This document shows, one piece after another, positions 44,666 to 54,662 of a stretch of 64,000 nucleotides of DNA. Each line of letters begins with the position of its first letter. Position 1 is the stretch's first letter. The notes under the pieces were generated by a model. It worked only from the letters and a program-made list of their open reading frames with translations. It was not told the DNA's origin and made no database searches. The stretch spans positions 1 to 64,000 of the forward strand of contig MCFE01000374.1 of the NCBI GenBank assembly GCA_002104905.1, in the 5' to 3' direction. The position numbers and the translations under genes were made by a program. This DNA is from Basidiobolus meristosporus CBS 931.73. Its lineage: Eukaryota > Basidiobolomycota > Basidiobolomycetes > Basidiobolales > Basidiobolaceae.

Positions 44666-45144
44666 TTACAAGTTATACTTTGGACGCCCGATTATTATGG
44701 GGACCATGTTGATTTTTTTGAATTTTTCCACCCGTTTCTTGGTAGTCGTGTAAGTGGCGTTTCCATGGAATTTCAAGGAATATTTTCCCAATGGTATGGA
44801 CCTAGGTATCATCCATTCTTGATTAACCACCTTGTTCCAGTTGCCGGTTCTTCTTGAAGTAGAGGCCAACTTGTAGATCACTGTTCGATTGGTTTTGTCC
44901 AGGAGATCCACTCTAACGTAGTCCAAGTATGCAAGATCTTGTTGAAGCAACCGATACTTCAGCTGTACCCTCTGCCCACGAGCAAACTTGGCGTTTGGTT
45001 TGGGAGCCAGAACCTGAATTTGATCTTTTAGGAATGATTAGTACGGCGTTATATGAATAGGTTTTCATCACACCAAAACCTACCTGCATGAATGAACCCA
45101 AACAACAACATGATACCAATTGGGAAATAACCAGATAAATACAT
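44666..45144 (-). CDS. small secreted protein, Kre9/Ig-like fold suspected
   Basis: Two exons, 45144-45084 and 45024-44666 (59-nt intron), giving 139 residues. The first exon encodes a signal peptide (MYLSGYFPIGIMLLFGFIHA). The acceptor at 45025 gives the mature start DQIQVLAPKPNAKFARGQRV; the nearby TTCAG acceptor would frameshift. The mature part looks like a beta-sandwich: VLAPKP, then ARGQRVQLKYRL, LDYVRVDLLD, NWNKVVNQEWMIP and GKYSLKFHGNATY. This pattern resembles the N-terminal Ser-Thr-rich/Kre9-like domain of fungal wall proteins. It is probably secreted, with one N-glycosylation site (NAT). Function unknown. It is convergent with HAM1-like copy 2, only 64 bp from its stop. Confidence 0.68.
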
Positions 45145-45604
45145 TAGAAGTGGGTTAAATTAAAGGAAAGCCAAAAGAAAACGAGATGAAGGGGTTAAGT
45201 TTTTCAACTAACCAGTCCTCCCAGGAGATCCCCATTCATTATATATTCCTGCTGTCAATCGACCCACAACACAACAAAAACATAGGAAAACAGAAGAGTG
45301 CACTGATGGACATTTATATCGATGTTTCATCCATCACGGAATTCCAGCAACTCGAGCCAGTTATTTCTTGAACCTGATCAGGCGCTTCTTTGTTCTAATT
45401 GTTATGGAAGCTAATCCCTCTTCAATCACGCTCATGAAGGTATGAAGGAAAATCGATCATCAACGCGAATACCTTGAAAGAGGTGAATGTTTTGAAGTGA
45501 TTCATCGAAGTGGCTTTAATCTATCCATGTCTATATAACCAATCCATCACCGCTCTTGGGACTTTATAGAGTGTCTCCTACTCTATTGGCACCTACTCTT
45601 CGAA
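45145..45604. other. divergent intergenic region
   Basis: About 460 bp between the secreted-protein start (-) and the small ORF at 45605 (+). It holds TATATAA at 45532-45538, about 67 bp upstream of the latter. Confidence 0.5.
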
Positions 45605-45907
45605 ATGGCAGCACTAAGCCCGGATTTTCTGAAAGATGCAGAGCGTTTCTACTCAAGGTTATCAGAAAGACGCAGGAACGATTCGGAGAATGTGCCCACT
45701 TACCGACGAAGATCTGCATTACCCACGCTCGAGGAGGCTCGCAGAGTTGGGGTAAGAAGTCGGCCTTACAAATCCAAAAATCGAGTAGATTCTACCGAAG
45801 TGTCCAAGCGACTTAAGGCCTACCTAGGAAGTAAAGAGACGCACCCTTTACCCACGCTGTGCGCAGCAAAACCCAGGCTCCTTCAAGAGCGGGATATTTT
45901 AATCTGA
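45605..45907 (+). CDS. hypothetical basic protein, 100 aa
   Basis: A 100-codon frame with a TATA box at 45532. It is rich in Arg, Ser and Glu (FYSRLSERRRNDSENVPTY, LEEARRVGVRSRPYKSKN). No signal peptide, membrane segment or known domain. It could be a real small protein, supported only by the promoter and the orderly frame. Confidence 0.4.
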   Translation: MAALSPDFLKDAERFYSRLSERRRNDSENVPTYRRRSALPTLEEARRVGVRSRPYKSKNRVDSTEVSKRLKAYLGSKETHPLPTLCAAKPRLLQERDILI

Positions 45908-46111
45908 AGGCCTTGTTTGGATGATGTCCACTCCTGCATGTGCAACTAAAGAGATATGTAAAAAAAGCAAGCTAATGTAATTTGATGGTTAGCTAATACA
46001 GAGATTCGGATTCCAAATTCCTGTCCATACTAACCCATCGTTTACACTACTCGATAACCTAGCAAGAAAATCCAAGCCACATGAATCGGTTCTGTCTGTA
46101 CGCTCTCGCTA

Positions 46112-48799
46112 ATGAACATGTTCCATTTCCAAGCTAAATTTGGGGATTTCTTCAGCGGTCACACACCAATAAAGCAAATGGAAATGCATTGTCTCAGCCA
46201 AGCCCTAGCGGCCTATAAATTCAGATACTACCCTCTTGGACACACAGACCCCTTTCATTACACCTCAATGGATGTTGCTAATTTAATATATTCCGGTGAT
46301 GTGGCTGCAATACAGAAGAATATTCTTCCTGCTTCTGTTAATCAACTTGACTCTCAGGGAAGATCCGCCTTAGGAATCGCTGCTACAACCAACAACGTGG
46401 CCATCGTGGAGAAACTGCTAGAGATTGGAGCAGACGTTAATCTAAGACATGAAAATGGCGCGAGCCCTATTTCTATCGCTGCTGAGTATGGCTACTTTCA
46501 AGTGGTAAAAGCAATCGCCAGACATGAGTGGGATGTGAAGGAGCAAGGGCCCCAAGTGCTACTGAATTGTATTCGACACAACAACCCACATATCATCGAT
46601 TGGCTGTATGCTCAGGGAGTAACCCCTGGTTTATTTGAAGAGTCCGAAAAACTCCCAATGGTGCAAGCTGTGTATCACGGTCATTTGGAGAACGTTAGGA
46701 AACTGGCTGAACTTGGATTTGATGTCAATAAGTTTGAATCCCACGGTAGTAACCACTCAGCACTGCTAACTGCTTGCTACTGGAACCAAATAGATATTGC
46801 ACAATATTTGTTGAGTCTACCCGAGATTAATCTGGGCTATAAACGACAGGGCTATCAAGGTTTAATGCTGGCCATTGGGGGAAATCATCCTCGCATAGCT
46901 CGTAAATTGCTTGAAGCAGGCGTGGATCCCTCGGATTACGATCCGGAAACAGAACAAGCACCAATGGTTCAAGCAGGGTATGTGGGTTCGACTGAAATAG
47001 CCAAAGAACTAGTCAATCACGGGGGAAGATATGAAGCACTTGACAGTCGAAATGATACCATGCTTATGCTTGCCTCATATTGGGGGCATGCGGAATTGGT
47101 GCGATACTTACTGTCAGAAACAATTGATCTTTCGATCCATGACCAGGGGAAGAGAAGTTTGCTCAAGGCAATTGAGCAGGATCACGACAGAATAGTTAAA
47201 TCGCTACTAGAGTATGGCCAGAGCCCAAACCCCGACGACCCAGAGGTGGACACAGTGCCTATCATACGAGCCAGCTACAAGGATAACGTGAAAATCATCA
47301 ACTTACTTCTAAAGCATGGTGCTGACAGTAATACAGTGGGCCATGACTCCTCGACATCAATCACCACTGCTGCCTATTGGAATCACGAAAAGGCCTTGGT
47401 ATGCTTGCTCGAACATGGGGTGGACTTCAACAAAGAGAAGCAAGGGTTCCGTGCACTCATTATCGCAATCGAGCGAGGCCATTTTCGCATCGCTCGGAAA
47501 TTGCTTGAAGCTGGTGTGGATGCTGAGGACTACGACCCTGAGGTCGATCCAGTACCCATGGTGACTGCAGGCGCAAATGGCAGCGTCAAAACGTTGGAAG
47601 TTTTACTCAAGCACAGTCTTGATATCAACTCGATACGGCATGACGACCATACTGCGTTGACTATTGCTACTTATTGGGATCACTATGCTGCTGTGAAAGC
47701 CATCATCGAGGCCGGAGTGGATATGGAAAGCCACCGTCAAGGCTGGAGGGCTTTGATAATCGCTGTAAATCGAAACCACCATCGAATACTGAAGCTATTG
47801 CTTAACACAGGCATGAAGATGAATCTACCGGTCGAAGGGGACGATCCGAATCCCATCCTGATCGCCGCCCGTGATGGGAACACGGAAATACTAAAGCTAT
47901 TACTTGGTGCTGGTGCTGGTGGTGATCTGAACCAATATTGGGGAACCGTCAGCTGCCCATTGATGGCAACTATTTCCTCCAACCATTACGATGCTACAAA
48001 ATACCTAATCGAGAATAGCTCAGCAGCACACAACAAGGAATTACTCGAAAATGCCCTTCAGGAGGCTGAAAAGCGCGGTCTTTCAGAGCACTGCCAGCTG
48101 TTGCAAGAATCCCTGCTAAAAAAAGAGGACTCGGCCAACGAAGACATATTTGCATGCATAAAATCTGGGGAATTAGCCGCCGTTCGTGAATGTCTGTCAC
48201 GAAGTCCAGAGAGGATATATTCGAGGCTGGCGCCAACAGAACAAACGCCCTTGATAGTTGCCAGCAGGGAAAATCAGCCAGAGATAATCGAGTTTCTCCT
48301 GGAAAAGGGTGCCAATATCGATGCAAGCGACAACGAACGACAGACACCTTTGATTCTTGCCGTTCGCTTGGACCTACAAGAGATCGTCCACATTCTACTG
48401 AAACGTGGCGCCAATCCAAACTTATGTACGGGGCCGCAAAACAAGACACCTCTGATGTTTGCGATAGAAAACGATCATAAGGAGATATTTGAACTGCTAC
48501 TCCAACATAATGCCTCTGTATGTTATCCTGATTTACGCTTAAGAACCCCATTGATGTACGCAGCTGAGGAAGGGCGCGACCACTTCTTACCCCCGCTGCT
48601 GGAAAAGGGAGCCCGCATCCAAGAACGGGATGACTCGGACACCACAGCCATAATGCTCGCCTCATACAAACACCATCAAAAAACTGCTCAAGTTCTCATT
48701 GAAAATGGGGCCACCATTGAAAAACGGGATCTTAACAAGCTTAGTGGGATTGGATGGCTCATGTCACTGATAAAACGATCACTATCCAATTTCTTCTAA
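46112..48799 (+). CDS. ankyrin-repeat protein with ~99-residue super-repeats
   Basis: Intronless, 895 residues. Ankyrin repeats run from about residue 55 to the C-terminus (for example DSQGRSALGIAATTNNVAIV and NERQTPLILAVRLDLQEIV). Between about residues 245 and 640 the repeats are organised in a higher-order unit of about 99 residues. The marker QG-x-RAL or QGKRSL recurs near 245, 345, 443 and 541. Inside each unit come LLEAG-D, then a DYDPE/DDPE-type acidic turn, PM-x-AG, and a YW-H motif (TAAYWNHEKAL, TIATYWDHYAAV). About residues 645-700 form a helical linker before the last canonical set. No catalytic domain, signal or membrane segment is seen. It is a protein-interaction scaffold; partner unknown. 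Confidence 0.85.
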   Translation: MNMFHFQAKFGDFFSGHTPIKQMEMHCLSQALAAYKFRYYPLGHTDPFHYTSMDVANLIYSGDVAAIQKNILPASVNQLDSQGRSALGIAATTNNVAIVEKLLEIGADVNLRHENGASPISIAAEYGYFQVVKAIARHEWDVKEQGPQVLLNCIRHNNPHIIDWLYAQGVTPGLFEESEKLPMVQAVYHGHLENVRKLAELGFDVNKFESHGSNHSALLTACYWNQIDIAQYLLSLPEINLGYKRQGYQGLMLAIGGNHPRIARKLLEAGVDPSDYDPETEQAPMVQAGYVGSTEIAKELVNHGGRYEALDSRNDTMLMLASYWGHAELVRYLLSETIDLSIHDQGKRSLLKAIEQDHDRIVKSLLEYGQSPNPDDPEVDTVPIIRASYKDNVKIINLLLKHGADSNTVGHDSSTSITTAAYWNHEKALVCLLEHGVDFNKEKQGFRALIIAIERGHFRIARKLLEAGVDAEDYDPEVDPVPMVTAGANGSVKTLEVLLKHSLDINSIRHDDHTALTIATYWDHYAAVKAIIEAGVDMESHRQGWRALIIAVNRNHHRILKLLLNTGMKMNLPVEGDDPNPILIAARDGNTEILKLLLGAGAGGDLNQYWGTVSCPLMATISSNHYDATKYLIENSSAAHNKELLENALQEAEKRGLSEHCQLLQESLLKKEDSANEDIFACIKSGELAAVRECLSRSPERIYSRLAPTEQTPLIVASRENQPEIIEFLLEKGANIDASDNERQTPLILAVRLDLQEIVHILLKRGANPNLCTGPQNKTPLMFAIENDHKEIFELLLQHNASVCYPDLRLRTPLMYAAEEGRDHFLPPLLEKGARIQERDDSDTTAIMLASYKHHQKTAQVLIENGATIEKRDLNKLSGIGWLMSLIKRSLSNFF

Positions 48800-49029
48800 G
48801 TATTTCAAACATTTCCTTTAATTAAATACCGGCTTAGCTGACTCTGTAATCATGAGCAATTGATCGATTTCACAAGCCCACCTCCGTCTTATTTTAAGGT
48901 TGGCTGAATGTGATGTGATTTGGTGGGCTTTGCGCAGAAGTGACTAGCATCGTTTTGGCATTGGCTTGGGGGAAGGTTTGGATTTAATGCAACCCACCCT
49001 CATCAGCTATAAAGCAAACTGCCGCTATC

Positions 49030-49494
49030 ATGTTCAAGAAGAGTTGCGGCTGTCTTGACTTGAGGTTTAGCTGTCTCTTCCTCACCATCATTCAGATGGC
49101 TTGGGGTGTACTCTCCATAATCACCTCTGGACTGGAGCTGATAAAGCTAAGAGATTTCCATGCAACGACGGAGAATGCCAACCTGGCCCGTAGTGGGATG
49201 TGCGTTTTCATCACCTCCGGGGTAGCTACCCTGCTGGTTGGCGGGTGCGGTTACTTCGGCACTCTTCGGAGCAAACCCAACATCCTGCTGGCATACTTGA
49301 TACTCGACACAATGTCGATACTGATCTCAGTGGCAGCAGTGGTGATTGTTTGGCAGATAGGTGAAGGATTACAGGTGGTGCAGATCATAGCCTCGGCAGT
49401 CTTCCAAGGAACATTCTCGTTTTTCATAGCGGAATACCGCAAACTGATTATGCTTGATGCCCACACCGGAAAGATCCATGCAGATGTCCAGTAG
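49030..49494 (+). CDS. small four-TM membrane protein, 154 aa
   Basis: Intronless. A Cys-rich N-terminus (MFKKSCGCLDLRFSCLF) runs into four hydrophobic segments: FLTIIQMAWGVLSIITSG, MCVFITSGVATLLVGGCG, YLILDTMSILISVAAVVIV and VQIIASAVFQGTFSFFIAEY. The tail is short and polar. The layout resembles tetraspanin-like or MARVEL-type proteins, but no diagnostic motif is visible. TATAAAG lies at 49008-49014, only 16 bp before this ATG, so the true start might be slightly downstream. Function unknown. Confidence 0.62.
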   Translation: MFKKSCGCLDLRFSCLFLTIIQMAWGVLSIITSGLELIKLRDFHATTENANLARSGMCVFITSGVATLLVGGCGYFGTLRSKPNILLAYLILDTMSILISVAAVVIVWQIGEGLQVVQIIASAVFQGTFSFFIAEYRKLIMLDAHTGKIHADVQ

Positions 49495-50081
49495 CGTTTA
49501 GTGGCAGAAACTGCTCCACTTGCAATGAGGCCATATATCGGGCCATTTCCCGACAGATTCCGGTCAAGAACCATGCAATCATCAACATTCAAAACTGGAT
49601 AGATTGATGTGACCAATTCCCATTCTGAGGCCTTCCAAATATATGACGAAATAAACGAAATGGGGTATTTTTCCCAGAGCCAGCCACTCCCCATGGATGC
49701 AGGGGGATAAATTTAGAATCCATCAACAGCCCGCTTGATTCGAGGATCCCCAATGGCGCCCGTGTTACAAAGTGATCTGATTGACTTGTATAATGAATTG
49801 GAATATTGGTGCTAGCATGCTTAACATATCGTGTTGGAGATATATTCTACATATTAGCAGCAATTCATGTGAAATGGGTGTGCAACGTCAGGTTTGGCTT
49901 TAATACTTCATCGAATGGATGAATATGGGAATAGCTGTAGCGTCAAGATGTATGACATCGGTTCCATTTGCATCATTGGCTTGGATCAGAAAGTTTAAAC
50001 CGTTTTAGTGCGTCTAGTACGTTTTAGCGTTTGGCTCTTTGGGGTTGCTCAGATCTTTTTTTAGATTCTCCACCGTTCGCG
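49495..50081. other. intergenic, no gene recognised
   Basis: About 590 bp upstream of the tubby-like gene. Only frames without resemblance to known proteins. Confidence 0.45.
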
Positions 50082-50089
50082 TATAAATA
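50082..50089 (+). promoter_or_regulatory. TATA box of the tubby-like gene
   Basis: TATAAATA, about 49 bp upstream of the ATG at 50138. Confidence 0.5.
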
Positions 50090-50137
50090 CCGCTGGGCAG
50101 CTTGGGAAGTGAGCCACATTATCCAGTTTCCCGAAAG

Positions 50138-50710
50138 ATGACTGCTGTTCTTTCCAGTGCCAACTCCCCCGCCAAACCCGCGGTCACCACCCGCGTGCGC
50201 AACACCTCGCCCATTCGACCTGGTCAGATTGCGTTCGAGATTGGGCTGGGCGAGAACGAGCAAGCGATCGTTCGCACCCACCACCAAACATACTACACCA
50301 TGACGTTGAAGAAAGGATTGTTCGGTAGCAAAGTGAAAGTTTACGACGCGATTGGCAAGAAGGAGCTGTTCGTTGCGAAGAGTAGAGCGGCGCTGGGCTA
50401 TATCCAGGTGCATAGCCCTTGCTTCGAAACCCGTCTCCAGTTCTCGCGACCCGCCTCCAAGAGTGGGGTGTACGGGTTCGAGGTGCACGGGGAGAAGTAT
50501 TTTTGGGATTACCTTCACAACTCCCACTTGCGATGCTTTGTCGCTTCTACCAAGACTTTGGTAGCCCAGTTCCAGTACAACTTTGACGAGGATTGCCGGA
50601 AAGTGGGCCAACTCGTGTTGGCCGAGCAAGCAACCCAGCCCCATATCCAGCCCTTCCTTATCCTCACTGCCCTCTTATTCCTGAAGCCCAAAATCTGGTG
50701 CTCCGAGTAA
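50138..50710 (+). CDS. tubby C-terminal/scramblase-like fold protein, 190 aa
   Basis: Intronless; the ATG at 50138 is preferred because the longer frame begins with TTG and would overlap the 5' UTR after the TATA box. The body has alternating strands typical of the tubby/LURP-one/scramblase fold: TYYTMTLKKGLFGSKVKVYD, KELFVAKSRAALGYIQV, GVYGFEVHGEKYFWDYL, LRCFVASTKTLVAQFQY. It ends with the hydrophobic C-terminal helix (IQPFLILTALLFLKPKIW) that closes the barrel in this group. Fungi carry many such short proteins without assigned roles. Lipid binding is possible but inferred from the fold guess only. Confidence 0.6.
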   Translation: MTAVLSSANSPAKPAVTTRVRNTSPIRPGQIAFEIGLGENEQAIVRTHHQTYYTMTLKKGLFGSKVKVYDAIGKKELFVAKSRAALGYIQVHSPCFETRLQFSRPASKSGVYGFEVHGEKYFWDYLHNSHLRCFVASTKTLVAQFQYNFDEDCRKVGQLVLAEQATQPHIQPFLILTALLFLKPKIWCSE

Positions 50711-52362
50711 CCGCTTCGTTTCTCCGTAAAGCTGGACTCTTTACCTTTACCTGTTCATTGTTGTTCCCCCATTCACCCCATTGGATCCACGTAAATTTCC
50801 CATGATCCAGGACTTATGATGCAGTTGACCGCTCCACCAAATCCGTAGATATCGCATCGATCACCCATCTGTACATAATAAACCTCTCATCACATCAAAA
50901 TTTTCTTCACAGTTCTAGAAATCAGGGCAATGGTTTGAAAAGTAGGTTCGAGGCCCGACTGCACCGAATGTAGCACCATCGCTTGTGCACCATTCGATCT
51001 CAGTCTTTCGGGACTCGGATAGGCTGTGGGTTCCAACACAACCTTGCGCCAGTCTCGAATCAGCACTTGGCCCACGGGTGGAAAGCATAAAGGGACTCGA
51101 GGCCATTTTCGGCCAGTTCGTTGCCCGATTCGAGGGGGCTGAGGATTGTCGTGGCGGTTGGGAATCGGGCGTTTTTTTGGCAGTTGCAACACATGCTGGA
51201 GTTCTGGTTTGTGATGGGCAAAGCTAGCGCCAATCCCGCTTTAGTTAGATTGGATATGGGAATGTTGGCGGATTTCTTGTACACAACATTCACGGGATAT
51301 GCTATGCGCTTCTTTAGAAACATTAACTCCATTTCCGTATCTTTCTGATTACACCTAGTTCGCTTACTTTGGCCCTGAAATGGCATGTTTTGGCAGCATG
51401 TAGTGACGAACACCCTCCACCTTAGCCTGAACACACACCTTTGAATCGATTGTAGTCGACTATTGATTTGGTGCTCGCTACCGAAACCTAAAATCCAATA
51501 ATGTTGGCCTTGGGGTATAGTTTCTTCCGGAGCATGCATCCATATGCGTTGAGCTATTCAGGCAATCGGATTGGTCAATTTGGACGTTCACTCCATCGGA
51601 TCCCACCTTGTCCCAAATTTTCGAGAAATGATTCATTGGCCCCACTTTGCCGCATTCAATTGACCTCGATTCTTGTGCCCTCCTTCCTGCAGAAACGGAT
51701 TTGCATTGTTGGATGATTCATGCTTGTACCGTGTGGTCGACGGCTGATGGCTGACTGGGGAGAGGGAGGGGGAGGGGATTGGATTTCTCAACACCGAAAC
51801 AAATGTCCCGTGGTTGAAGATGGAGGGTGTATGATATGGATTTTTATAGTATTCCCAAAGCTGCGGAAAATTTCTCTTGGCACTCAGGCAGAATATTGCA
51901 GCTGAGCCTACACTGATAATATCTCCGGTTTTCTACAATTCAAGCTTGGCTATGAACTGTTTGAGGCACCTTCAGATGTTGTAGGTGATTAGGAAATCAA
52001 GTACTCTGTGGCCTTCACTTATTTTTGGTAATTGGTGCACTGCTAATTCTCTCACTTTCTGATCCTGAACACTCAATCACCTCCTACACTTGTGTACATT
52101 GATTGGCTATTGCCTCTTTCTCACACTCCTTACTTCCTGACTCATCCAATGCTCTTACTTTTCATGCATGCAAATTTGTTTATAAAAATTGAATCTTCAG
52201 TTGTCAATTGCCAATTGTACTGACCTGTACAAGTCTCTATACAGAAGTAGTAATAAGTCCTTAATCCACATTACTGAAATTGGTGGAAACACACTGGTTC
52301 TTGAGCCAATACATCACATCATTTGCTAGTAAATGGGCAACAGGGTTCACTAGGCTCCATAA
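50711..52362. other. intergenic transition zone
   Basis: About 1.65 kb. Frames 50985-51227 (+) and 51060-51539 (-) overlap each other and show no domain. Base composition shifts from ordinary to A/T-rich at about 51.9 kb, marking the edge of the transposon-rich part. Confidence 0.5.
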
Positions 52363-52710
52363 TGTTGTAAAAATTTGTATTTCCACCTAAATATTCACCT
52401 AACTTAGTCACTTAGATCATTACCCTCAAATCCTAGAGAATACTGACCAAATTCCTTGTTGGGATTTACTTAGAATATTTTCACCAAAATACCTGGTACC
52501 CAGAACATGAAAATTCTCAAAGTTGTCCAAACAGCCCCAAACTTAGCACACATGCTCTTGGGACCTTTCTTAACCTATTCTACATGTTTGTTATGCCAAG
52601 ACCATGTAAAAGTATAAATACTACTTTTACATTCAATAAATCATTAAGTGAAACCACATAATCTACTTGTTCTCCCAATCACTTCCAATATCTCCAAGAC
52701 TCTTACAATA
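52363..52710 (+). repeat. 5' LTR of a Ty1/copia element (copy 1)
   Basis: Begins TGTTG and ends next to the primer-binding site. The same terminus is CAACA in the second copy at 55834, giving TGTTG...CAACA ends. A TATA-like AGTATAAATACT and an ATTCAATAAA run sit at about 52610-52640. The last ~100 bp match 55728-55834. Confidence 0.7.
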
Positions 52711-52723
52711 GGTTATGAGCCCC
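52711..52723 (+). other. primer-binding site, half-tRNA type
   Basis: GGTTATGAGCCCC directly follows the LTR. Its reverse complement, GGGGCTCATAACC, contains the anticodon stem-loop of initiator tRNA-Met (CAU anticodon within CTCATAAC). Drosophila copia uses the same kind of internal tRNA-iMet fragment as primer. The gag ATG at 52715 lies inside the site. Confidence 0.7.
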
Positions 52724-52939
52724 AAGCTGTCACTCTCTGCAATGTCTACTACTGCTATTACTGGAATTTTTCCCTTTGCTGAAAAGTTGGATGGATCTAA
52801 CTACCAAGTGTGGAAGGTGAAGATGAAGATCCTGCTACAAGAAAGAGGCCTTTGGGATATTGTCATGGGAGAAGAATGCCCTCCTAAAAACATGGGAGAG
52901 GAAGCCTTAAAGTACCAGAAGAAAGAACAAAGTGCCTTT
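52715..52939 (+). pseudogene. truncated copia gag (copy 1)
   Basis: The first 75 codons of a copia Gag: TTAITGIFPFAEKLDGSNYQ, then VWKVKMKILLQERGLWDIVMG, the conserved DUF4219/UBN2-type start. After the codons for KKEQSA the sequence departs from copy 2 (KKEQSALNYICLNV) and runs into the DNA-transposon region, so the element was cut here by insertion or deletion. Confidence 0.8.
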
Positions 52940-54660
52940 GATGATCACTGATTTGCAATGGCTTGATTCGGATCGCAAAAAAAAAGGGTTGTTGGGATCA
53001 TTACAAATGTGAGCGATTCACAGCGATCGCATCATCTTCTCCTGGGTTTTTTTCTCACAGGGATTACTACTGAAGCATTTGGTAGTGACTCACTTTGCAC
53101 ACCTATACTACTTCCTGGCTGACTATCATCTTGGCTACTTGTGTATTTGTAGTCAGTATTTTGCCTCCTAGTTGATGAGTGCGATGCTGCAGCTTGGCCG
53201 CGCTGAATCGCTCTGACTGAACCAACTGAACCAACTGAACTGGCCTGTAGTGCCACGCACTGACGCGTTCTTTTACTTGCCAAGGGCTCCGGTGGTTGAG
53301 TCACTTCATGTTGGTCATCATCAGTCAGTTCACCAGATGTAACTTGCTGATGGTCAGGCAAAACAGCACGCGCAGGCGCGCCTTGACGTGTTGAGATGGC
53401 CCTTGGCTGAGTTTGATGTGATGCCGCATGTTGACGCGACTTGGTCTGCTCCAATGGACTTGTGTCTAAGTGAGCAGTTTGGCGAGTTCTGGTAGTTTTG
53501 CTCTGAAGCGCGTGCGTTGACCCGACGCGTGTTGACTCAATGCGCGTTGACTCGACGCGGGGCGTTCTGGTAAAGGGTGTTGGCGTGGTCTGGACTGACG
53601 TGCGCCGGCGCGCTGTGGTTGCAAGAGATGGTAGGGAATCCAGCAAGGCGTGCTGGCGCAATCTGGACGATGTTGCTCGCGGTCTGTATTCTTCCTCCTG
53701 AAGCTCACCATCTGATTCCTCAAGGTATTTACTTACCCTCTGTCTGATACTTTGGAGCTGTTGCCTGGATGAGTCCTGTGTATATTGCTCTTGGAAGCCA
53801 CTTAGCTCTACTAATATATCACGTAGTACATTAGTCATTTGAGGCAAAAACTCATTCAAAATCTCTTTGGTTCCCAAAGTTGAGGCACAAACAGATGCGT
53901 CCGGCCCGTACTGTGCAAATTGCGCGCAAAATTGTTCCCGCGCGGCTTCCTCGTCAAATCCCCTCACTCTCAGCTCATTCTTGATTTCAATACTTGTGTT
54001 GTTATATATCTTTTTACATACATCGGCTGGCATCTTGATGTAGAACTCATACCACAGCTTTCTACTCAAATTCTTCCATCTTTGTCGACTCTCTGAGGTA
54101 TCTAGTTCTGCTAGATTAATCAGTAGTGCCCAAATATCTGTATGAAGGCTCATCATAGACACTTGGGCCATACTAAAATCATTTGGCGAGAACTCGAACG
54201 GATCCGACATCGACTTTTCCGGTCCAGACCGCGCTTGTGAGCTGGGGGATGGGTTTTGTCTGGGTTGTACTAAAGATGAGTTGAGGCTTGGTATGGGGAC
54301 CATAGCAACGGATTTGGATACTTATACAGCAGTATATTGGCATCAACCTGGTCTTATATGAAATATATATGAAAACTAAAGTGATTGCTGAATTTTCCAT
54401 ATATTATGCATGATGCATCTCGGATCGCGTTGACACGGATCAGATCACATCAATCGCAGATTTCCTATTTGATTATAGACCTATGATTAAAGCATCAATA
54501 AAAGTACCAAGGCATTGTTTGCGGATGATTTTTGCGACATAATGATGGGATACATGGCAATTGATGGAGATTTAACCATAATGTGTTAAAAATCAGATAA
54601 ATAACGCAGATCGCGCCGAATCGATTCAAACCGCCTCCATACGATCATCCATCAATTTTA
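52940..54660 (-). mobile_element. candidate DNA transposon segment carrying the 423-aa ORF
   Basis: Both ends carry related bases: the left end has GATGATC...TTGATTCGGATCGC; the right end, reverse-complemented, has GATGATC...ATCGATTCGGCGCGATC. CGGATCGC-type motifs recur at 52969, about 53018, 54421 and 54608, as subterminal transposase sites often do. The borders are approximate. The segment may instead belong with the transposase to its right as one two-gene element. Confidence 0.4.
53032..54303 (-). CDS. 423-aa transposon-associated protein, function unknown
   Basis: An intact frame lying head-to-head with the transposase gene, 360 bp away. The N-terminal third is Ser/Pro-rich. Residues about 50-190 look globular and helical (ALLINLAELDTSESRQRWK, LSRKLWYEFYIKMPADVCKK, EEAAREQFCAQFAQYGPD). 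A long Arg/Ser/Thr/Gln-rich region follows, with a short repeat (RVESTRIESTRVGSTHA), ending in basic KKPRRR. PIF/Harbinger elements encode a second, Myb/SANT-like DNA-binding protein beside the transposase, and the Trp/Arg-rich segment would fit that role. This is only a suggestion. The frame is far more GC-rich than its surroundings and has no stops, hinting at recent arrival or selection. Confidence 0.55.
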   Translation of the reverse strand: MVPIPSLNSSLVQPRQNPSPSSQARSGPEKSMSDPFEFSPNDFSMAQVSMMSLHTDIWALLINLAELDTSESRQRWKNLSRKLWYEFYIKMPADVCKKIYNNTSIEIKNELRVRGFDEEAAREQFCAQFAQYGPDASVCASTLGTKEILNEFLPQMTNVLRDILVELSGFQEQYTQDSSRQQLQSIRQRVSKYLEESDGELQEEEYRPRATSSRLRQHALLDSLPSLATTARRRTSVQTTPTPFTRTPRVESTRIESTRVGSTHALQSKTTRTRQTAHLDTSPLEQTKSRQHAASHQTQPRAISTRQGAPARAVLPDHQQVTSGELTDDDQHEVTQPPEPLASKRTRQCVALQASSVGSVGSVRAIQRGQAAASHSSTRRQNTDYKYTSSQDDSQPGSSIGVQSESLPNASVVIPVRKKPRRR

Positions 54661-54662
54661 AT

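Noticed and set aside
51060-51539. 159-codon minus frame near the transposon border
   Set aside because: No domain, overlaps plus-strand frames equally open, and no promoter or homologous pattern recognised.
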